Positions 28,547 to 37,591 of a DNA stretch of 64,000 bases are shown one piece after another. Source of the DNA: Burkholderia cepacia. GTDB taxonomy: Bacteria; Pseudomonadota; Gammaproteobacteria; Burkholderiales; Burkholderiaceae. Each line of letters begins with the position of its first letter. Position 1 is the stretch's first letter. The notes beneath the pieces are model-generated. The model was not told the DNA's origin, ran no database searches, and worked only from the letters and a program-made list of their open reading frames with translations. The DNA lies in the NCBI RefSeq assembly GCF_001039005.1, contig NZ_LDWR01000056.1:1-64000 (forward strand), given 5' to 3'. Made by a program: the position numbers and the translations under genes.

Positions 28547-29263
28547 TTACAGGGTTTTGACGGGATTGCGTAGCGCTGAAAGGTCGGCGTCATCGAGCCA
28601 GCGCCACGCGCCCGGTTCGAGGTCGCCCGGCAACGCGAAGCCGCCGATGCTTTCGCGGTGCAGCAGCTCGACGCGGTTGCTCGCCGCCGCAACCATGCGT
28701 TTCACTTGATGATATTTGCCCTCGAGGACGGTCAGCGCGAGCGCGTGGGTGTCGCGCGCGTCGGCGGCGACCGCCGCGATCGGTTTCGGCTCGCCGTGGA
28801 GCTGCACGCCGGTGCGCAGCGCGTGCAGCTGCGCGTCGTCGAGCGGGTGGCGCACGGTTGCCACGTAGGTCTTCGGCACCTTGCGTTTCGGCGACGTGTA
28901 CGCGTGCACGAACTGGCCGTCGTCGGACAGCAGCAGCAGGCCCGTCGTGTCCTGGTCGAGACGCCCGACGCACTGCACGCCGCGCGCGACGAGCGGCGCG
29001 GGCAGCAGGCTGAACACGCTCGCGTGGTGTTGCGGATCGCGCGAACACTCGTAGCCGGCCGGCTTGTTGAGCGCGAGATACGCGTGCGTGTGGAACGGCC
29101 ATGCCGTATCGTCGACCGAGAATACGAGGCCGTCGGTATCGAACGGGGCGTCGGGGTCGGTCGCGCTGGCGCCCGCGACGGCGACGCGGCCCGCTTCGAT
29201 CAGGCCGCGGCACTGGCGGCGCGAGCCGAAGCCCTGGGTGTAGAGAATGCTTTCGAGATCCAT
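28547..29263 (-). CDS. rsuA: 16S rRNA pseudouridine-516 synthase (RsuA family)
   Basis: The 238-residue product has an N-terminal S4-like RNA-binding segment (SRRQCRGLIEAGRVAV, about 14-29). The catalytic motif GRLDQDTTGLLLLSDDG (about 100-116) contains the active-site Asp. GKYHQVKRM is the usual family C-terminal motif. RsuA isomerises U516 of 16S rRNA; RluE/RluF-type specificity cannot be excluded from sequence alone. Confidence 0.9.
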   Translation of the reverse strand: MDLESILYTQGFGSRRQCRGLIEAGRVAVAGASATDPDAPFDTDGLVFSVDDTAWPFHTHAYLALNKPAGYECSRDPQHHASVFSLLPAPLVARGVQCVGRLDQDTTGLLLLSDDGQFVHAYTSPKRKVPKTYVATVRHPLDDAQLHALRTGVQLHGEPKPIAAVAADARDTHALALTVLEGKYHQVKRMVAAASNRVELLHRESIGGFALPGDLEPGAWRWLDDADLSALRNPVKTL

Positions 29264-29374
29264 AGCGCGCGCATTCTATCAAGCCGCGCGCGACCGGCAT
29301 GAACGCGCCTGCGCTGGTAAGCTGCCGGAACGCCGCGCGGGGTGCGGCGCCCCTTCATTCTTCACGGAAAGTCC

Positions 29375-29749
29375 ATGCCTTTCGATTCGTTCCCGTTCGG
29401 CCGCAAGGCTGCCGCCGTCGTCCTTGCCGCGACCGTTTCGTCGGCCGCGTTCGCGCATGCGCATGTCGCGAAGAGCGATCCGGCGGCGGGCGCGGCGGTG
29501 GCTGCCGCACCGGCCGCCGTCACGATCGACTTCACCGAGCCGCTGGAGCCGGCGTTCAGCTCGATCGTCGTCGTCGACGGTGACGGCAAGACGGTGTCGG
29601 ACGGCAACGCGCGCATCGACGCGTCGAACCGCAAGCGGATGACGGCGCCGCTCACGGCGGTCGGCACGGGCGCCTATACGGTGAAATGGGTGGCCGTCGC
29701 CACCGACGGACACCGCACGCAGGGCGCATATGGCTTCAGCGTGAAGTAA
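29375..29749 (+). CDS. CopC/YobA-like periplasmic copper-binding protein
   Basis: The 124-residue protein has a signal peptide (about 1-27, cleavage after AFA) that leaves an N-terminal His (HAHVAKSDPAAGA). This is the copper(II)-ligand arrangement of CopC proteins. The C-terminal block VKWVAVATDGHRTQGAYGFSV is also characteristic. No CopD-like membrane partner is adjacent. The start at MPFDSFPF is chosen because the upstream in-frame codons precede no conserved sequence. Confidence 0.87.
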   Translation: MPFDSFPFGRKAAAVVLAATVSSAAFAHAHVAKSDPAAGAAVAAAPAAVTIDFTEPLEPAFSSIVVVDGDGKTVSDGNARIDASNRKRMTAPLTAVGTGAYTVKWVAVATDGHRTQGAYGFSVK

Positions 29750-29813
29750 CGCAACGGTGGCGGCAGGCCCGTGCCAGGGCTGCCGCTGCTCTATCCGACA
29801 GGGAGTTTCCCGC

Positions 29814-30314
29814 ATGAATCCGACGACGCTCGACGCACTCGCCGATTTCCCCCGTCTGCTCGAAGCCCATTTCGCCGCCGTGCCCGACGGCTACGCGCGA
29901 TGGACGCCCGACGACTGGGCCGGGATTCCGAGCGAGCACTTCTCGCCGCTCGGGCAGCTCTGCCACGTGCGCGACATCGAGATCGACGGTTATCACGTGC
30001 GGCTGCGGCGGATGCTCGATGAGGATCGGCCGCTGCTCGTGTCGATCGACGGCGACGCACTCGCGATCGAGCGCCGCTACAACGACGCATATGCATCCGA
30101 CGTGCTCGCGGCGATCCGCGAAGCGCGACGCGAAACGCTGGACCTCCTGTCGAGCCTCACGCCCGAACAGTTCGCGCGCACCGGCGAGTTCGACGGCTAC
30201 GGATCGCTGACCGTGCGCGGGCTCGTCCATTACCTGTGCAGCCACGACCAGCAGCATCTGGCCGGCATGCAGTGGCTGCTCGGCAAGATTGACGCAGCGC
30301 TGTACGCGCGCTGA
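29814..30314 (+). CDS. DinB-family (four-helix, metal-binding) protein
   Basis: The 166-residue protein resembles DinB/YfiT-like putative metalloenzymes. It has a His in PLGQLCHVRDIEIDGYHVR (about 48) and a second pair in YLCSHDQQHLAGMQWLL (about 144-148), which together form the usual three-His site. The biochemical role is unknown; some relatives are bacillithiol or mycothiol transferases. It starts 64 nt after the CopC-like gene. Confidence 0.8.
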   Translation: MNPTTLDALADFPRLLEAHFAAVPDGYARWTPDDWAGIPSEHFSPLGQLCHVRDIEIDGYHVRLRRMLDEDRPLLVSIDGDALAIERRYNDAYASDVLAAIREARRETLDLLSSLTPEQFARTGEFDGYGSLTVRGLVHYLCSHDQQHLAGMQWLLGKIDAALYAR

Positions 30315-30494
30315 ACTGCGCCGGCGGCCACACCGTCTGTAGCGAATTCCGGTGCCGTTGTCGGTACGGCAACCCACATTGCACGATTCCGATTGGATCG
30401 TTTTTCTGGATAATCCATCCAGCCGCGACCGGCTGACCGGCGCGTCGCGCGTGCCTACACTCCTAGCTTCGTTCAACGAAAAAAGGAGTCAACC

Positions 30495-31268
30495 GTGGCA
30501 ACTCACACGCTCGCAGACAAGGTCGTCCTGATCGCAGGCGGCGCAAAGAATCTTGGCGGCTTGATCGCGCGGGACCTGGCGAGCCACGGCGCGAAGGCGG
30601 TGGCGATTCACTACAACAGCGCGGCGTCGCAGGCGCAGGCCGAGGAGACGGCCGCCGCGGTGCGCGCGGCCGGCGCCGACGCAGCGACGTTCCAGGCCGA
30701 CCTGACGACGGCCGCCGCGGTCGAGAAGCTGTTCGACGACGCGAAGCAGCGCTTCGGCAGGATCGACATCGCGATCAACACGGTCGGCAAGGTGCTGAAG
30801 AAACCGTTCACCGAGATCAGCGAGGCCGAATACGACGAGATGTTCGCGGTCAACAGCAAGTCGGCGTTCTTCTTCATCAAGGAAGCAGGGCGGCACCTCG
30901 AGGATCACGGCAAGCTCGTCACGCTCGTGACGTCGCTGCTCGGCGCGTTCACGCCGTTCTATGCGGCGTACGAAGGGTCGAAGGCGCCGGTCGAGCACTT
31001 CACGCGCGCGGCGTCGAAGGAATACGGCGCACGCGGAATCTCGGTGACGGCCGTCGGGCCGGGCCCGATGGACACGCCGTTCTTCTATCCGGCCGAAGGC
31101 GCCGATGCGGTCGCGTATCACAAGACGGCGGCCGCGCTGTCGCCGTTCAGCAAGACGGGCCTGACCGACATCGAGGACGTCGTGCCGTTCATCCGCCATC
31201 TCGTGACCGACGGCTGGTGGATCACCGGCCAGACGATCCTGATCAACGGCGGTTATACGACCAAGTAA
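30495..31268 (+). CDS. Short-chain dehydrogenase/reductase (SDR)
   Basis: The 257-residue classical SDR has the nucleotide-binding IAGGAKNLGG (a variant of TGxxxGxG, about 12-21), NTVGK in place of NNAG, and the catalytic YxxxK as YEGSK. The start is GTG with AAGGAG 6 nt upstream. The substrate is unknown. A candidate -10 (GGATAATCC) is visible about 85 nt upstream. It is followed on the same strand by a LysR gene after about 175 nt. Confidence 0.9.
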   Translation: MATHTLADKVVLIAGGAKNLGGLIARDLASHGAKAVAIHYNSAASQAQAEETAAAVRAAGADAATFQADLTTAAAVEKLFDDAKQRFGRIDIAINTVGKVLKKPFTEISEAEYDEMFAVNSKSAFFFIKEAGRHLEDHGKLVTLVTSLLGAFTPFYAAYEGSKAPVEHFTRAASKEYGARGISVTAVGPGPMDTPFFYPAEGADAVAYHKTAAALSPFSKTGLTDIEDVVPFIRHLVTDGWWITGQTILINGGYTTK

Positions 31269-31443
31269 GCGCCAACGCAGGCGGCCGTCGCGGGCGCGTG
31301 GCGCACCGCAATGGCTCGATTGCGTGGACAATGAACGGGCGCGCAGCCGCGAGGCCGCGCACCCGTTTTCTCTGTGCCGCAGGCCTCCGCCGCGATGCGC
31401 GACGGGCGCTGGCGCCGGTCGTCCGAACCCATGTTCCCCGCCG

Positions 31444-32379
31444 ATGGACAAGCTGGATCAGGTCAGAATCTTCCTGCAGGTTGCCGAGATGGGCAGCTTC
31501 ATCAAGGCCGCGCATGCGCTCGACGTGCCGCGCGCGACCGTGTCGGCGGCCGTCCAGCAACTGGAGACGGGGCTCGGCACGCGCCTCCTGCACCGCACGA
31601 CGCGCCAGGTGCAGCTGACCGCCGATGGCGCGCTGCTGCTCGAACGCGGCCGGCGCCTGCTCGCCGAGGCCGACGAACTCGACCGCCTGTTCCGCCGCCG
31701 CGATCGCGACGTGATCGGGCGGCTGAACGTCGACGTGCCGAGCCGGATCGCGCGCCGCGTGATCGCGCCCGCGCTGCCGTCGCTGTTTCGCCGCCACCCG
31801 AAGCTGCAGCTGTCGCTCGGCTCGACGGACCGCTCGATCGACCTGGTGCAGGAGGGCGTCGACTGCGCGATTCGCGTCGGGCGGCTGGCGGACAGCAGCC
31901 TCGTCGTGCGGCCGCTCGGGCAGTTCACGCTGATCAACTGCGCGAGCCCCGACTACCTGCGCGAATACGGCGTGCCCGAGCATCCGGATGCGCTCGCGCA
32001 CGGGCACTGGGCGATCGGCTATGCGTCGCCGACGACGGGGCGCGAACTCGGGTGGGAATACTGCGCGGACGGCGGGCAGCACACGCTGACGCTGCCGAGC
32101 CGCGTGATCGTCAACAACGCCGAAACCTATATCGCCGGCTGCATCGCTGGAATGGGGCTGATCCAGATTCCGCGCTTCGACGTCGCGCATCTGCTGGACA
32201 GCGGCGCACTCATCGACGTGATGCCCGGCTACCGCGCCGCGCCGATGGACGTGTCGGCTGTGTATCCGCACCGGCGGCACCGGTCGCGCCGGCTCAATGC
32301 ATTTATCGAGTGGTTCGGGGAGTTGATGGCGGACGCGTTGACGGGGACCGGAGCGGGGGCGGGCGCGGAGGGCGACTGA
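31444..32379 (+). CDS. LysR-family transcriptional regulator
   Basis: The 311-residue product has an N-terminal winged HTH (GSFIKAAHALDVPRATVSAA, about 18-37, then LHRTTRQVQLT) and a LysR substrate-binding domain. It resembles the large group of LysR regulators next to SDR genes. It lies downstream of the SDR at 30495 on the same strand, so the usual divergent-target rule does not apply directly. The start is at MDKLDQVRIF, where the conserved family begins. Confidence 0.9.
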   Translation: MDKLDQVRIFLQVAEMGSFIKAAHALDVPRATVSAAVQQLETGLGTRLLHRTTRQVQLTADGALLLERGRRLLAEADELDRLFRRRDRDVIGRLNVDVPSRIARRVIAPALPSLFRRHPKLQLSLGSTDRSIDLVQEGVDCAIRVGRLADSSLVVRPLGQFTLINCASPDYLREYGVPEHPDALAHGHWAIGYASPTTGRELGWEYCADGGQHTLTLPSRVIVNNAETYIAGCIAGMGLIQIPRFDVAHLLDSGALIDVMPGYRAAPMDVSAVYPHRRHRSRRLNAFIEWFGELMADALTGTGAGAGAEGD

Positions 32380-32418
32380 CCGGGCCGCCGGTTTGCGTGA
32401 TGCGGTGCCGCGCTTTTT

Positions 32419-33315
32419 TCAGTCGGGCAGCGCCGCGAATTGCCGGCCGCGCCCGGTTTCCCGCACCGCATCGATCAACGCCGCGCCGGCGCCGTCCGGT
32501 TTCGCCGCGAACGCGTAGAAGCGCGCGGCCGGCAGCGCGGGCAGCCCGTCCTGCGATCCGCACACACGCAGTCCGTCGCGCAACTGGCTGCGCGCCAGCG
32601 CGGTGACCGCGAAGCCCGCGAGTGCGGCCGATACGCAGCCTGCCATGCTGCTGCTCTCGAACAGCACGCGGAACGGCCGCAGCGCGGCGGCGAGCGCCGC
32701 GACGGCGGCCTCGCGATAGACGCAGGGTTCCGGAAACAGCGCGAGCGGCACTTCGCCACCGGCGTCGAGCGGGCGATCCGCTGCGAACGCCCACACGAGT
32801 GGTTCTTCCCACAGCAGCTCGCCCGGCGCGTCGACCTGCCGGCACTGCTTGCCGAAGACGACGTCGAGCCGGCCGAGCGTCTGTTCGCGCAGCAGCACGG
32901 CGGTGATCCCGACCTTCAGCTCGATCGCCGTACGCGGGTAGCGGTCGCGGAACGTGCGCAGCACCTGCGGCAGCCAAGCCCCCGCGAAATCCTCCGATGC
33001 GCCGACGCGCAGCCGCCCGTGCGCCGGCGCGCCGCGCAGCCTCGCGCGCACTTCGCGCTCCATGTCGACGATGTTGCGCGCGTACACGTACAGCGTGTCG
33101 CCGGCCGGCGTGAGCGCGATACGGCGCGTCGTGCGCGCCAGCAGCACCGTGCCGGCCGCCTGTTCGAGCCGCTTGATGTGGCCGCTGACGGCGGACGGCG
33201 TCAGCGCGAGGCGCTCCGCGGCCGGCGCGAACCCGCGGCTGTCGACGACTTCGAGGAAGGTGCGCAGCAGCGCGATGTCGAGCGAGGTCGACGCGGGATC
33301 GGTCAGCGGTTCCAT
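32419..33315 (-). CDS. LysR-family transcriptional regulator
   Basis: The 298-residue product has an HTH at about residues 27-50 (GFAPAAERLALTPSAVSGHI) and an effector domain beginning LRVGASEDFAGAWLPQ. It is divergent from the alpha/beta hydrolase at 33421 across about 105 nt that contain two direct repeats. It therefore probably controls that gene and its own promoter. Confidence 0.9.
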   Translation of the reverse strand: MEPLTDPASTSLDIALLRTFLEVVDSRGFAPAAERLALTPSAVSGHIKRLEQAAGTVLLARTTRRIALTPAGDTLYVYARNIVDMEREVRARLRGAPAHGRLRVGASEDFAGAWLPQVLRTFRDRYPRTAIELKVGITAVLLREQTLGRLDVVFGKQCRQVDAPGELLWEEPLVWAFAADRPLDAGGEVPLALFPEPCVYREAAVAALAAALRPFRVLFESSSMAGCVSAALAGFAVTALARSQLRDGLRVCGSQDGLPALPAARFYAFAAKPDGAGAALIDAVRETGRGRQFAALPD

Positions 33316-33343
33316 CGGTCAATTCAACGCAAGATTTGAAGAA

Positions 33344-33371
33344 TGAATCATGATACTCCGTGAATCGTGAT
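33344..33371. promoter_or_regulatory. Direct-repeat operator candidate between LysR and hydrolase
   Basis: TGAATCATGAT (33344-33354) and TGAATCGTGAT (33361-33371) differ at one base and start 17 bp apart, in the divergent intergenic region. This suits a regulator-binding site, but the assignment is inference. Confidence 0.4.
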
Positions 33372-33420
33372 GAAAGGCCGGCCTACCATCGTGCAACAGG
33401 TTGACCCCACGGAGAGCACG

Positions 33421-34311
33421 ATGCCTACCTATGCGCATGCGACGACCGCGTCGCTCGATATCGCCTATCTCGAATGGAACCCGCGCGGCACACGCGTGGC
33501 CGTGCTGCTGCACGGCTGGCCGGACAGCCCGGTCGGCTGGGAGCACGTGGCCGCGGCGCTTGCCGAGCGCGGCTACCGCGTGCTCGCGCCCGCGCTGCGC
33601 GGCTTTGCGCCGACGCGCTTTCGCGACGCATCCACGCCCCGCAGCGGCCAGCTCGCGGCGCTCGGGCGCGACCTGCTCGAATTCGTCGATGTGCTCGGCG
33701 TCGAGCGGCCCGTGCTGGTGGGGCACGACTGGGGCGCCCGCGCGGTCGCGAACGCCTGTGGGCTGCGCGAGGGCGTCGCATCGCATCTCGTGATGCTGTC
33801 GGTCGGGTACGGCACCAACGATCCCGGTCAACCGCTGTCGCTGCAGCAGGCGCGCAACTACTGGTATCACTGGTTCATGGCGACGCCGCGCGGCGAACAG
33901 GCGCTGCGCGACGATCGCCGCGCGTTCGCCCGCCTGATGTGGGACACGTGGTCGCCGCCCGGCTGGTATCGCGACAGCGATTTCGATGCGGCCGCTGCCG
34001 CGTTTGACGGGCCCGACTGGATCGACGTCGTGCTGCATTCGTACCGGCATCGCTGGGGTTTCGCGCCGGGTGCGCCGGCCTATGCCGACGACGACGCGCG
34101 GCTGAATCCGTCGCCCGTGCTGTCGGTGCCGACGCTCGTGCTGCACGGCGGCGCGGATGCCGTCAACCACCCGGACAGCTCGGCCGGGCGCGAACGGTAC
34201 TTTGCGGGGCGCTACGCGCGGCAGGTGCTGGACGGCGTCGGGCATTTTCCGCAGCACGAGGCGTCGGCGGCGGTCGCGGACGCGATCCTCGGGTTCTGCG
34301 AGCGCGACTGA
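33421..34311 (+). CDS. Alpha/beta hydrolase (epoxide hydrolase / dehalogenase type)
   Basis: The 296-residue protein has the oxyanion-hole motif HGWPDSPVGW (about 31-40) and the nucleophile elbow VGHDWGA, with Asp at about 103. The catalytic His is in GVGHFPQHE near the C-terminus. An Asp nucleophile indicates epoxide hydrolase or haloalkane dehalogenase chemistry rather than a serine esterase. The preceding repeat and divergent LysR gene suggest inducible expression. Confidence 0.88.
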   Translation: MPTYAHATTASLDIAYLEWNPRGTRVAVLLHGWPDSPVGWEHVAAALAERGYRVLAPALRGFAPTRFRDASTPRSGQLAALGRDLLEFVDVLGVERPVLVGHDWGARAVANACGLREGVASHLVMLSVGYGTNDPGQPLSLQQARNYWYHWFMATPRGEQALRDDRRAFARLMWDTWSPPGWYRDSDFDAAAAAFDGPDWIDVVLHSYRHRWGFAPGAPAYADDDARLNPSPVLSVPTLVLHGGADAVNHPDSSAGRERYFAGRYARQVLDGVGHFPQHEASAAVADAILGFCERD

Positions 34312-34346
34312 CGCGCGAGCCGGCGGGCCCGGCGCGCGGGGGCGGC

Positions 34347-35246
34347 TCAACCGCCGACGCGGGGTGCAAGCAGGTCGTCGAGGCCGATGTTGCGGAACAT
34401 CTCGCGGCGGATCCGATCGCCGACGCGGAACACTTCCTCCGCGCCGTCCTGCGACGGATCGACGAATACGCGGTACGGGCGCTTGCCGGGCGGCGCGGCG
34501 ACGAGATCGGCAATCGCCGTCGCGACGGTGCCGGCATCGGCGCCCGCGGGTTCGAGCGCGGCGAGGCCCTGCAGCGCTTGATCGGCGACGCCCGCGTACG
34601 GTCCGCTGTCATAGGCCGCCTGCACGGCGGCATCGGCCGGCTTGCCCGCGTGCACGAAGTGGTTTGTGCCCCGGGTGAATGCGCCCGGCACGACGATCGA
34701 CGTTTCGATGCCCCAGCGGGCGAGTTCGGCCGCATAGGACACCGCGAGCGAATCCATCGCGGCCTTCGCGGCGAAGTAGGGGGCGAGGAACGGCGGCGTG
34801 CCGCCGCGCGCCGACGAGGACGATACCCAGACGAGCAGGCCGCGGCCCTGGCGGCGCAGATGCGGCAGCGCCGCCCGGTTCACGCGCTGGGTCGACACGA
34901 CGTTGATGTCGTACAGCTGCGCCAGTTGTTCGGGCGTGAACGCTTCGGCCGGGCCGAACACCATGTGGCCGGCGTTGTGGACGATGGTGTCGACGCGGCC
35001 GTTGTCCGCGATTACGCGGTCGATCGCGGCATCGACGGACGCGTCGTCGCCGACGTCGAGCTCAACGGTGCGCAGGTCGACGCCGTGTTCCTGCGCATAG
35101 GCCGCGATCGCGGCGGCGCGCGGCGCGTTGCGGCCGGCGCTTTCGCGCATCGACGCGTAGACCGTGTGGCCGGCGCGGGCGAGTGCCTGGGCCGTCAGCA
35201 GGCCGAAGCCGCTGGACGCACCCGTGACGAGAATGACTTCCTTCAT
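34347..35246 (-). CDS. Short-chain dehydrogenase/reductase (SDR)
   Basis: The 299-residue product has TGASSGFG (about 8-15) for cofactor binding, HNAGH at the NNAG position, a Ser near WVSSSSARG, and YxxxK as YFAAK. The extra length lies in the C-terminal half. It is the downstream partner of the SDR at 35305 (58-nt gap) and may be co-transcribed with it. The substrate is unknown. Confidence 0.9.
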   Translation of the reverse strand: MKEVILVTGASSGFGLLTAQALARAGHTVYASMRESAGRNAPRAAAIAAYAQEHGVDLRTVELDVGDDASVDAAIDRVIADNGRVDTIVHNAGHMVFGPAEAFTPEQLAQLYDINVVSTQRVNRAALPHLRRQGRGLLVWVSSSSARGGTPPFLAPYFAAKAAMDSLAVSYAAELARWGIETSIVVPGAFTRGTNHFVHAGKPADAAVQAAYDSGPYAGVADQALQGLAALEPAGADAGTVATAIADLVAAPPGKRPYRVFVDPSQDGAEEVFRVGDRIRREMFRNIGLDDLLAPRVGG

Positions 35247-35304
35247 GATTGATCTCCGGTAACAGGGGGACGGGCCGCGGCTGGTTGCCCTTTCGCGCGG
35301 TCCG

Positions 35305-36042
35305 TCAGCACATGCCGCCGTTGGCGCGCAGGATCTGGCCGTTGACCCACGCGCCGTCGGGGCCGGCGAGGAACGCGACGACGCCGGCGATGTCCGCGGG
35401 CTGGCCGAGCCGCTCCAGCGGATTCATTTTCGCCATCCGGTCGACGAGTTCGGGGCTCTTGCCGTGCAGGAACAGCTCGGTCGCGACCGGCCCCGGTGCG
35501 ACCGCGTTCACGCTGATGCCGCGGCCGCGCATCTCCTGGGCAAGGACCTGCGTCATACCCTCGACGGCCGCCTTGGTCGCGATGTACACGCCATAGGTCG
35601 GCAGGCGCATGCCGATCACGCTCGACGACAGGTTGACGATGCGGCCGCCGTCGCGCAGGCGCTTCGCCGCCTCGCGGCTGACGTTGAACGTACCCTTCAG
35701 GTTGATTGCGACCGTCTGGTCGAAGGACGTGTCGTCGACGTCGGCGATCGCGGCGAGCTTCATGACGCCCGCACTGTTGACGACCACGTCGACGCGACCG
35801 AACGCGCGCTCGGCCGTGTCGAACAGCGCGGCGGTCGCCGCCGGGTCGGCGACGTCCGCCTGCACCGCGATGGCTTCGCCGCCGCCGGCGACGATCGCGT
35901 CGACCACTTCCTGAGCGGGGCCGGCGCTACCGGCATAGTTGACGACGACCCTGAAACCGTCCCGGGCGAGACGGCGGGCGATTTCCGCGCCGATGCCACG
36001 CGATGAACCCGTGACGAGGGCGACCTGTTCCGATGTGCTCAT
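35305..36042 (-). CDS. Short-chain dehydrogenase/reductase (3-oxoacyl-ACP reductase-like)
   Basis: The 245-residue product has TGSSRGIGAEIARRL (about 11-25), VNSAG (about 88), and YxxxK as YIATK. The C-terminal ADIAGVVAFLAGPDGAWVNG is typical of classical SDRs of the FabG-like group. It is divergent from the LysR gene at 36160, which is the likely regulator. Confidence 0.92.
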   Translation of the reverse strand: MSTSEQVALVTGSSRGIGAEIARRLARDGFRVVVNYAGSAGPAQEVVDAIVAGGGEAIAVQADVADPAATAALFDTAERAFGRVDVVVNSAGVMKLAAIADVDDTSFDQTVAINLKGTFNVSREAAKRLRDGGRIVNLSSSVIGMRLPTYGVYIATKAAVEGMTQVLAQEMRGRGISVNAVAPGPVATELFLHGKSPELVDRMAKMNPLERLGQPADIAGVVAFLAGPDGAWVNGQILRANGGMC

Positions 36043-36159
36043 GTCCTGCTCCTTGGTTCGTGAGTGCCGTGCGAGCCGGCGACAGGACTAATGTAGGCGC
36101 CCTCTATCAATAAAAATAATGAATAATGATCAGATCAAGAATGACTAAAAGTATGTCTC

Positions 36160-37062
36160 ATGGCATTCGACAGCAGACTCCTGAGCGGTATCGGCGTGCT
36201 CTCGGCGGTGATCGAGGCCGGCACCTTCGCGCGCGCGGGCGAGGCGATGGGGTTGACGCAGCCGGCCGTGAGCCGCGCCGTCGCGCGGCTGGAAGAGCGC
36301 GTCGGCATCCGGATCTTCAACCGGACGGCGCGCGCGATCACGTTGACCGACGAAGGGCGGCGCTTTTACGAGGCGGTCGCGCCGCTGCTGGCCGGCATCG
36401 AGGAGGCGGCGGTCGACGCCGGCCGTTCCAGGGCGCGCGTCAGGGGGCGGTTGCGGGTCAACGTGGACGGCACCTTCGGCCACTCCGTGCTGGCGCCGCG
36501 GATGGCGGAGTTTCTCGACCGCTTCCCGGAACTGTCCGTCGAAATCAGCGTGCGTGACCGGATGGGCGATCTCGTCGCCGACGGCTTCGACGTGGCGGTG
36601 CGTTTCGGCGTTCCGGAGCCGTCGTCATACCGTGCGCGGCTGCTGCTCGAGACGCGCGTGCTCACCTGCGCGTCGGCGGCCTATGTCGCGCGTCACGGCG
36701 AACCGCGGCATCCGCACGATCTCGCGGACGGGCATCGTTGCGTGCTGATCCGCGATCCGGTCACGGGGCGGCCGTTCGAATGGGTGTTCCAGCGCGGCAA
36801 CGAGGTGGTGCCGTTCGAGGCCGGCGGCCGGCTGATGGTCAACGACACGGGCGCGCTGCTCGGCGCGTGCCTCGGCGGCGCGGGCGTCGCGCAGCTGCTG
36901 GAACTCTACGCGCGGGACATCCTTGCCGACGGGCGGCTGGTGCAGTTGCTGCCGGAATGGGCGGACGAGACGTTTCCGCTTTATGCGTATCACCACGCGT
37001 CGAACCTCGTGTCCGCGAAGGTGCGGGTGTTTCTCGACTTCGTCCGCGAGCTGATGGCCTGA
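36160..37062 (+). CDS. LysR-family transcriptional regulator
   Basis: The 300-residue product has an HTH (GTFARAGEAMGLTQPAVSRA, about 21-40) followed by the linker LEERVGIRIFNRTARAITLT. It is divergent from the SDR pair across about 117 nt of AT-rich DNA, an arrangement usual for a regulator of the divergent genes. Confidence 0.92.
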   Translation: MAFDSRLLSGIGVLSAVIEAGTFARAGEAMGLTQPAVSRAVARLEERVGIRIFNRTARAITLTDEGRRFYEAVAPLLAGIEEAAVDAGRSRARVRGRLRVNVDGTFGHSVLAPRMAEFLDRFPELSVEISVRDRMGDLVADGFDVAVRFGVPEPSSYRARLLLETRVLTCASAAYVARHGEPRHPHDLADGHRCVLIRDPVTGRPFEWVFQRGNEVVPFEAGGRLMVNDTGALLGACLGGAGVAQLLELYARDILADGRLVQLLPEWADETFPLYAYHHASNLVSAKVRVFLDFVRELMA

Positions 37063-37098
37063 GTCCGCACCGCGAAAGGCGGCCGGGCGGCCGTCGGG

Positions 37099-37266
37099 TC
37101 ATTCGGTGCGATGGGGGACGTTGTCCGGGAACGGATAGGGCGCATGCGGCCCCGGCCAGTCGGGCACCGGCGGCGCGCTCAGTACGTCGCATCCGCCCAG
37201 CATCAGCAACAGAACCGCGGCAAGCACGCGGCGGCAGATCGGGCGTGAAATCGTGCGCATGGACAT
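37099..37266 (-). CDS. Small putative lipoprotein
   Basis: The 55-residue product begins MSMRTISRPICRR. A hydrophobic stretch ends in a lipobox (LMLGGC), with the lipidated Cys at about residue 26. The mature part of about 30 residues is Pro-rich. I see no named family. It would be processed by Lgt and LspA, both encoded in this window. It is located downstream of the tRNA-Leu terminator on the same strand. Confidence 0.6.
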   Translation of the reverse strand: MSMRTISRPICRRVLAAVLLLMLGGCDVLSAPPVPDWPGPHAPYPFPDNVPHRTE

Positions 37267-37344
37267 GGGCGGCCTCCGTGCTCGGCATCCCTGATGCTTG
37301 GACCGGCTGGCGGGACACGTGTTGCGGTGGGCGCGGCGAAAAAC

Positions 37345-37379
37345 AAAAAACCCGCGAAGCGAGGTGCTTGCGCGGGTTT
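37345..37379 (-). terminator. Rho-independent terminator after tRNA-Leu
   Basis: A GC-rich hairpin with arms at 37371-37379 and 37348-37356 is followed by a T-rich run on the minus strand, about 30 nt after the tRNA 3' end. Confidence 0.88.
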
Positions 37380-37410
37380 CGAGCGGGCAGCGCATGACGC
37401 TGCGAAATAC

Positions 37411-37495
37411 TGGTGCCCAGGGCCGGAATCGAACCGGCACGCCTTGCGGCGGGGGATTTTGAGTCCCCTGCGTCTACCAATTTCACCACCTGGGC
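37411..37495 (-). tRNA. tRNA-Leu (anticodon CAA)
   Basis: The 85-nt class II tRNA has an encoded 3' CCA. The acceptor stem is GCCCAGG with CCTGGGC. The anticodon loop is CTCAAAA on stem GGGGA/TCCCC, giving anticodon CAA, which reads UUG. The long variable arm (CGCCGCAAGGCG) and the T loop GGTTCGATTCC are present. Confidence 0.97.
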
Positions 37496-37537
37496 TTGTT
37501 CGTGACCGCGCAGGTGTTCGTGCGCGGCGAAACGCGG

Positions 37538-37566
37538 ATTATGGCTGAAATCCCCGCACCGGGCAA
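37538..37566 (-). promoter_or_regulatory. Sigma-70 promoter for tRNA-Leu
   Basis: On the minus strand TTGCCC (37561-37566), a 17-nt spacer and CATAAT (37538-37543) are followed by a GC-rich discriminator, typical of stable-RNA promoters. The transcript start would be about 35 nt before the tRNA. Confidence 0.65.
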
Positions 37567-37591
37567 GCCACTGGTTTGCCGGCCTTGCCGG

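Noticed and set aside
37411-37495. tRNA-Leu as an integration site for a mobile island
   Set aside because: No integrase, no duplicated tRNA 3' end and no compositional shift were seen on either side. The neighbours look ordinary.
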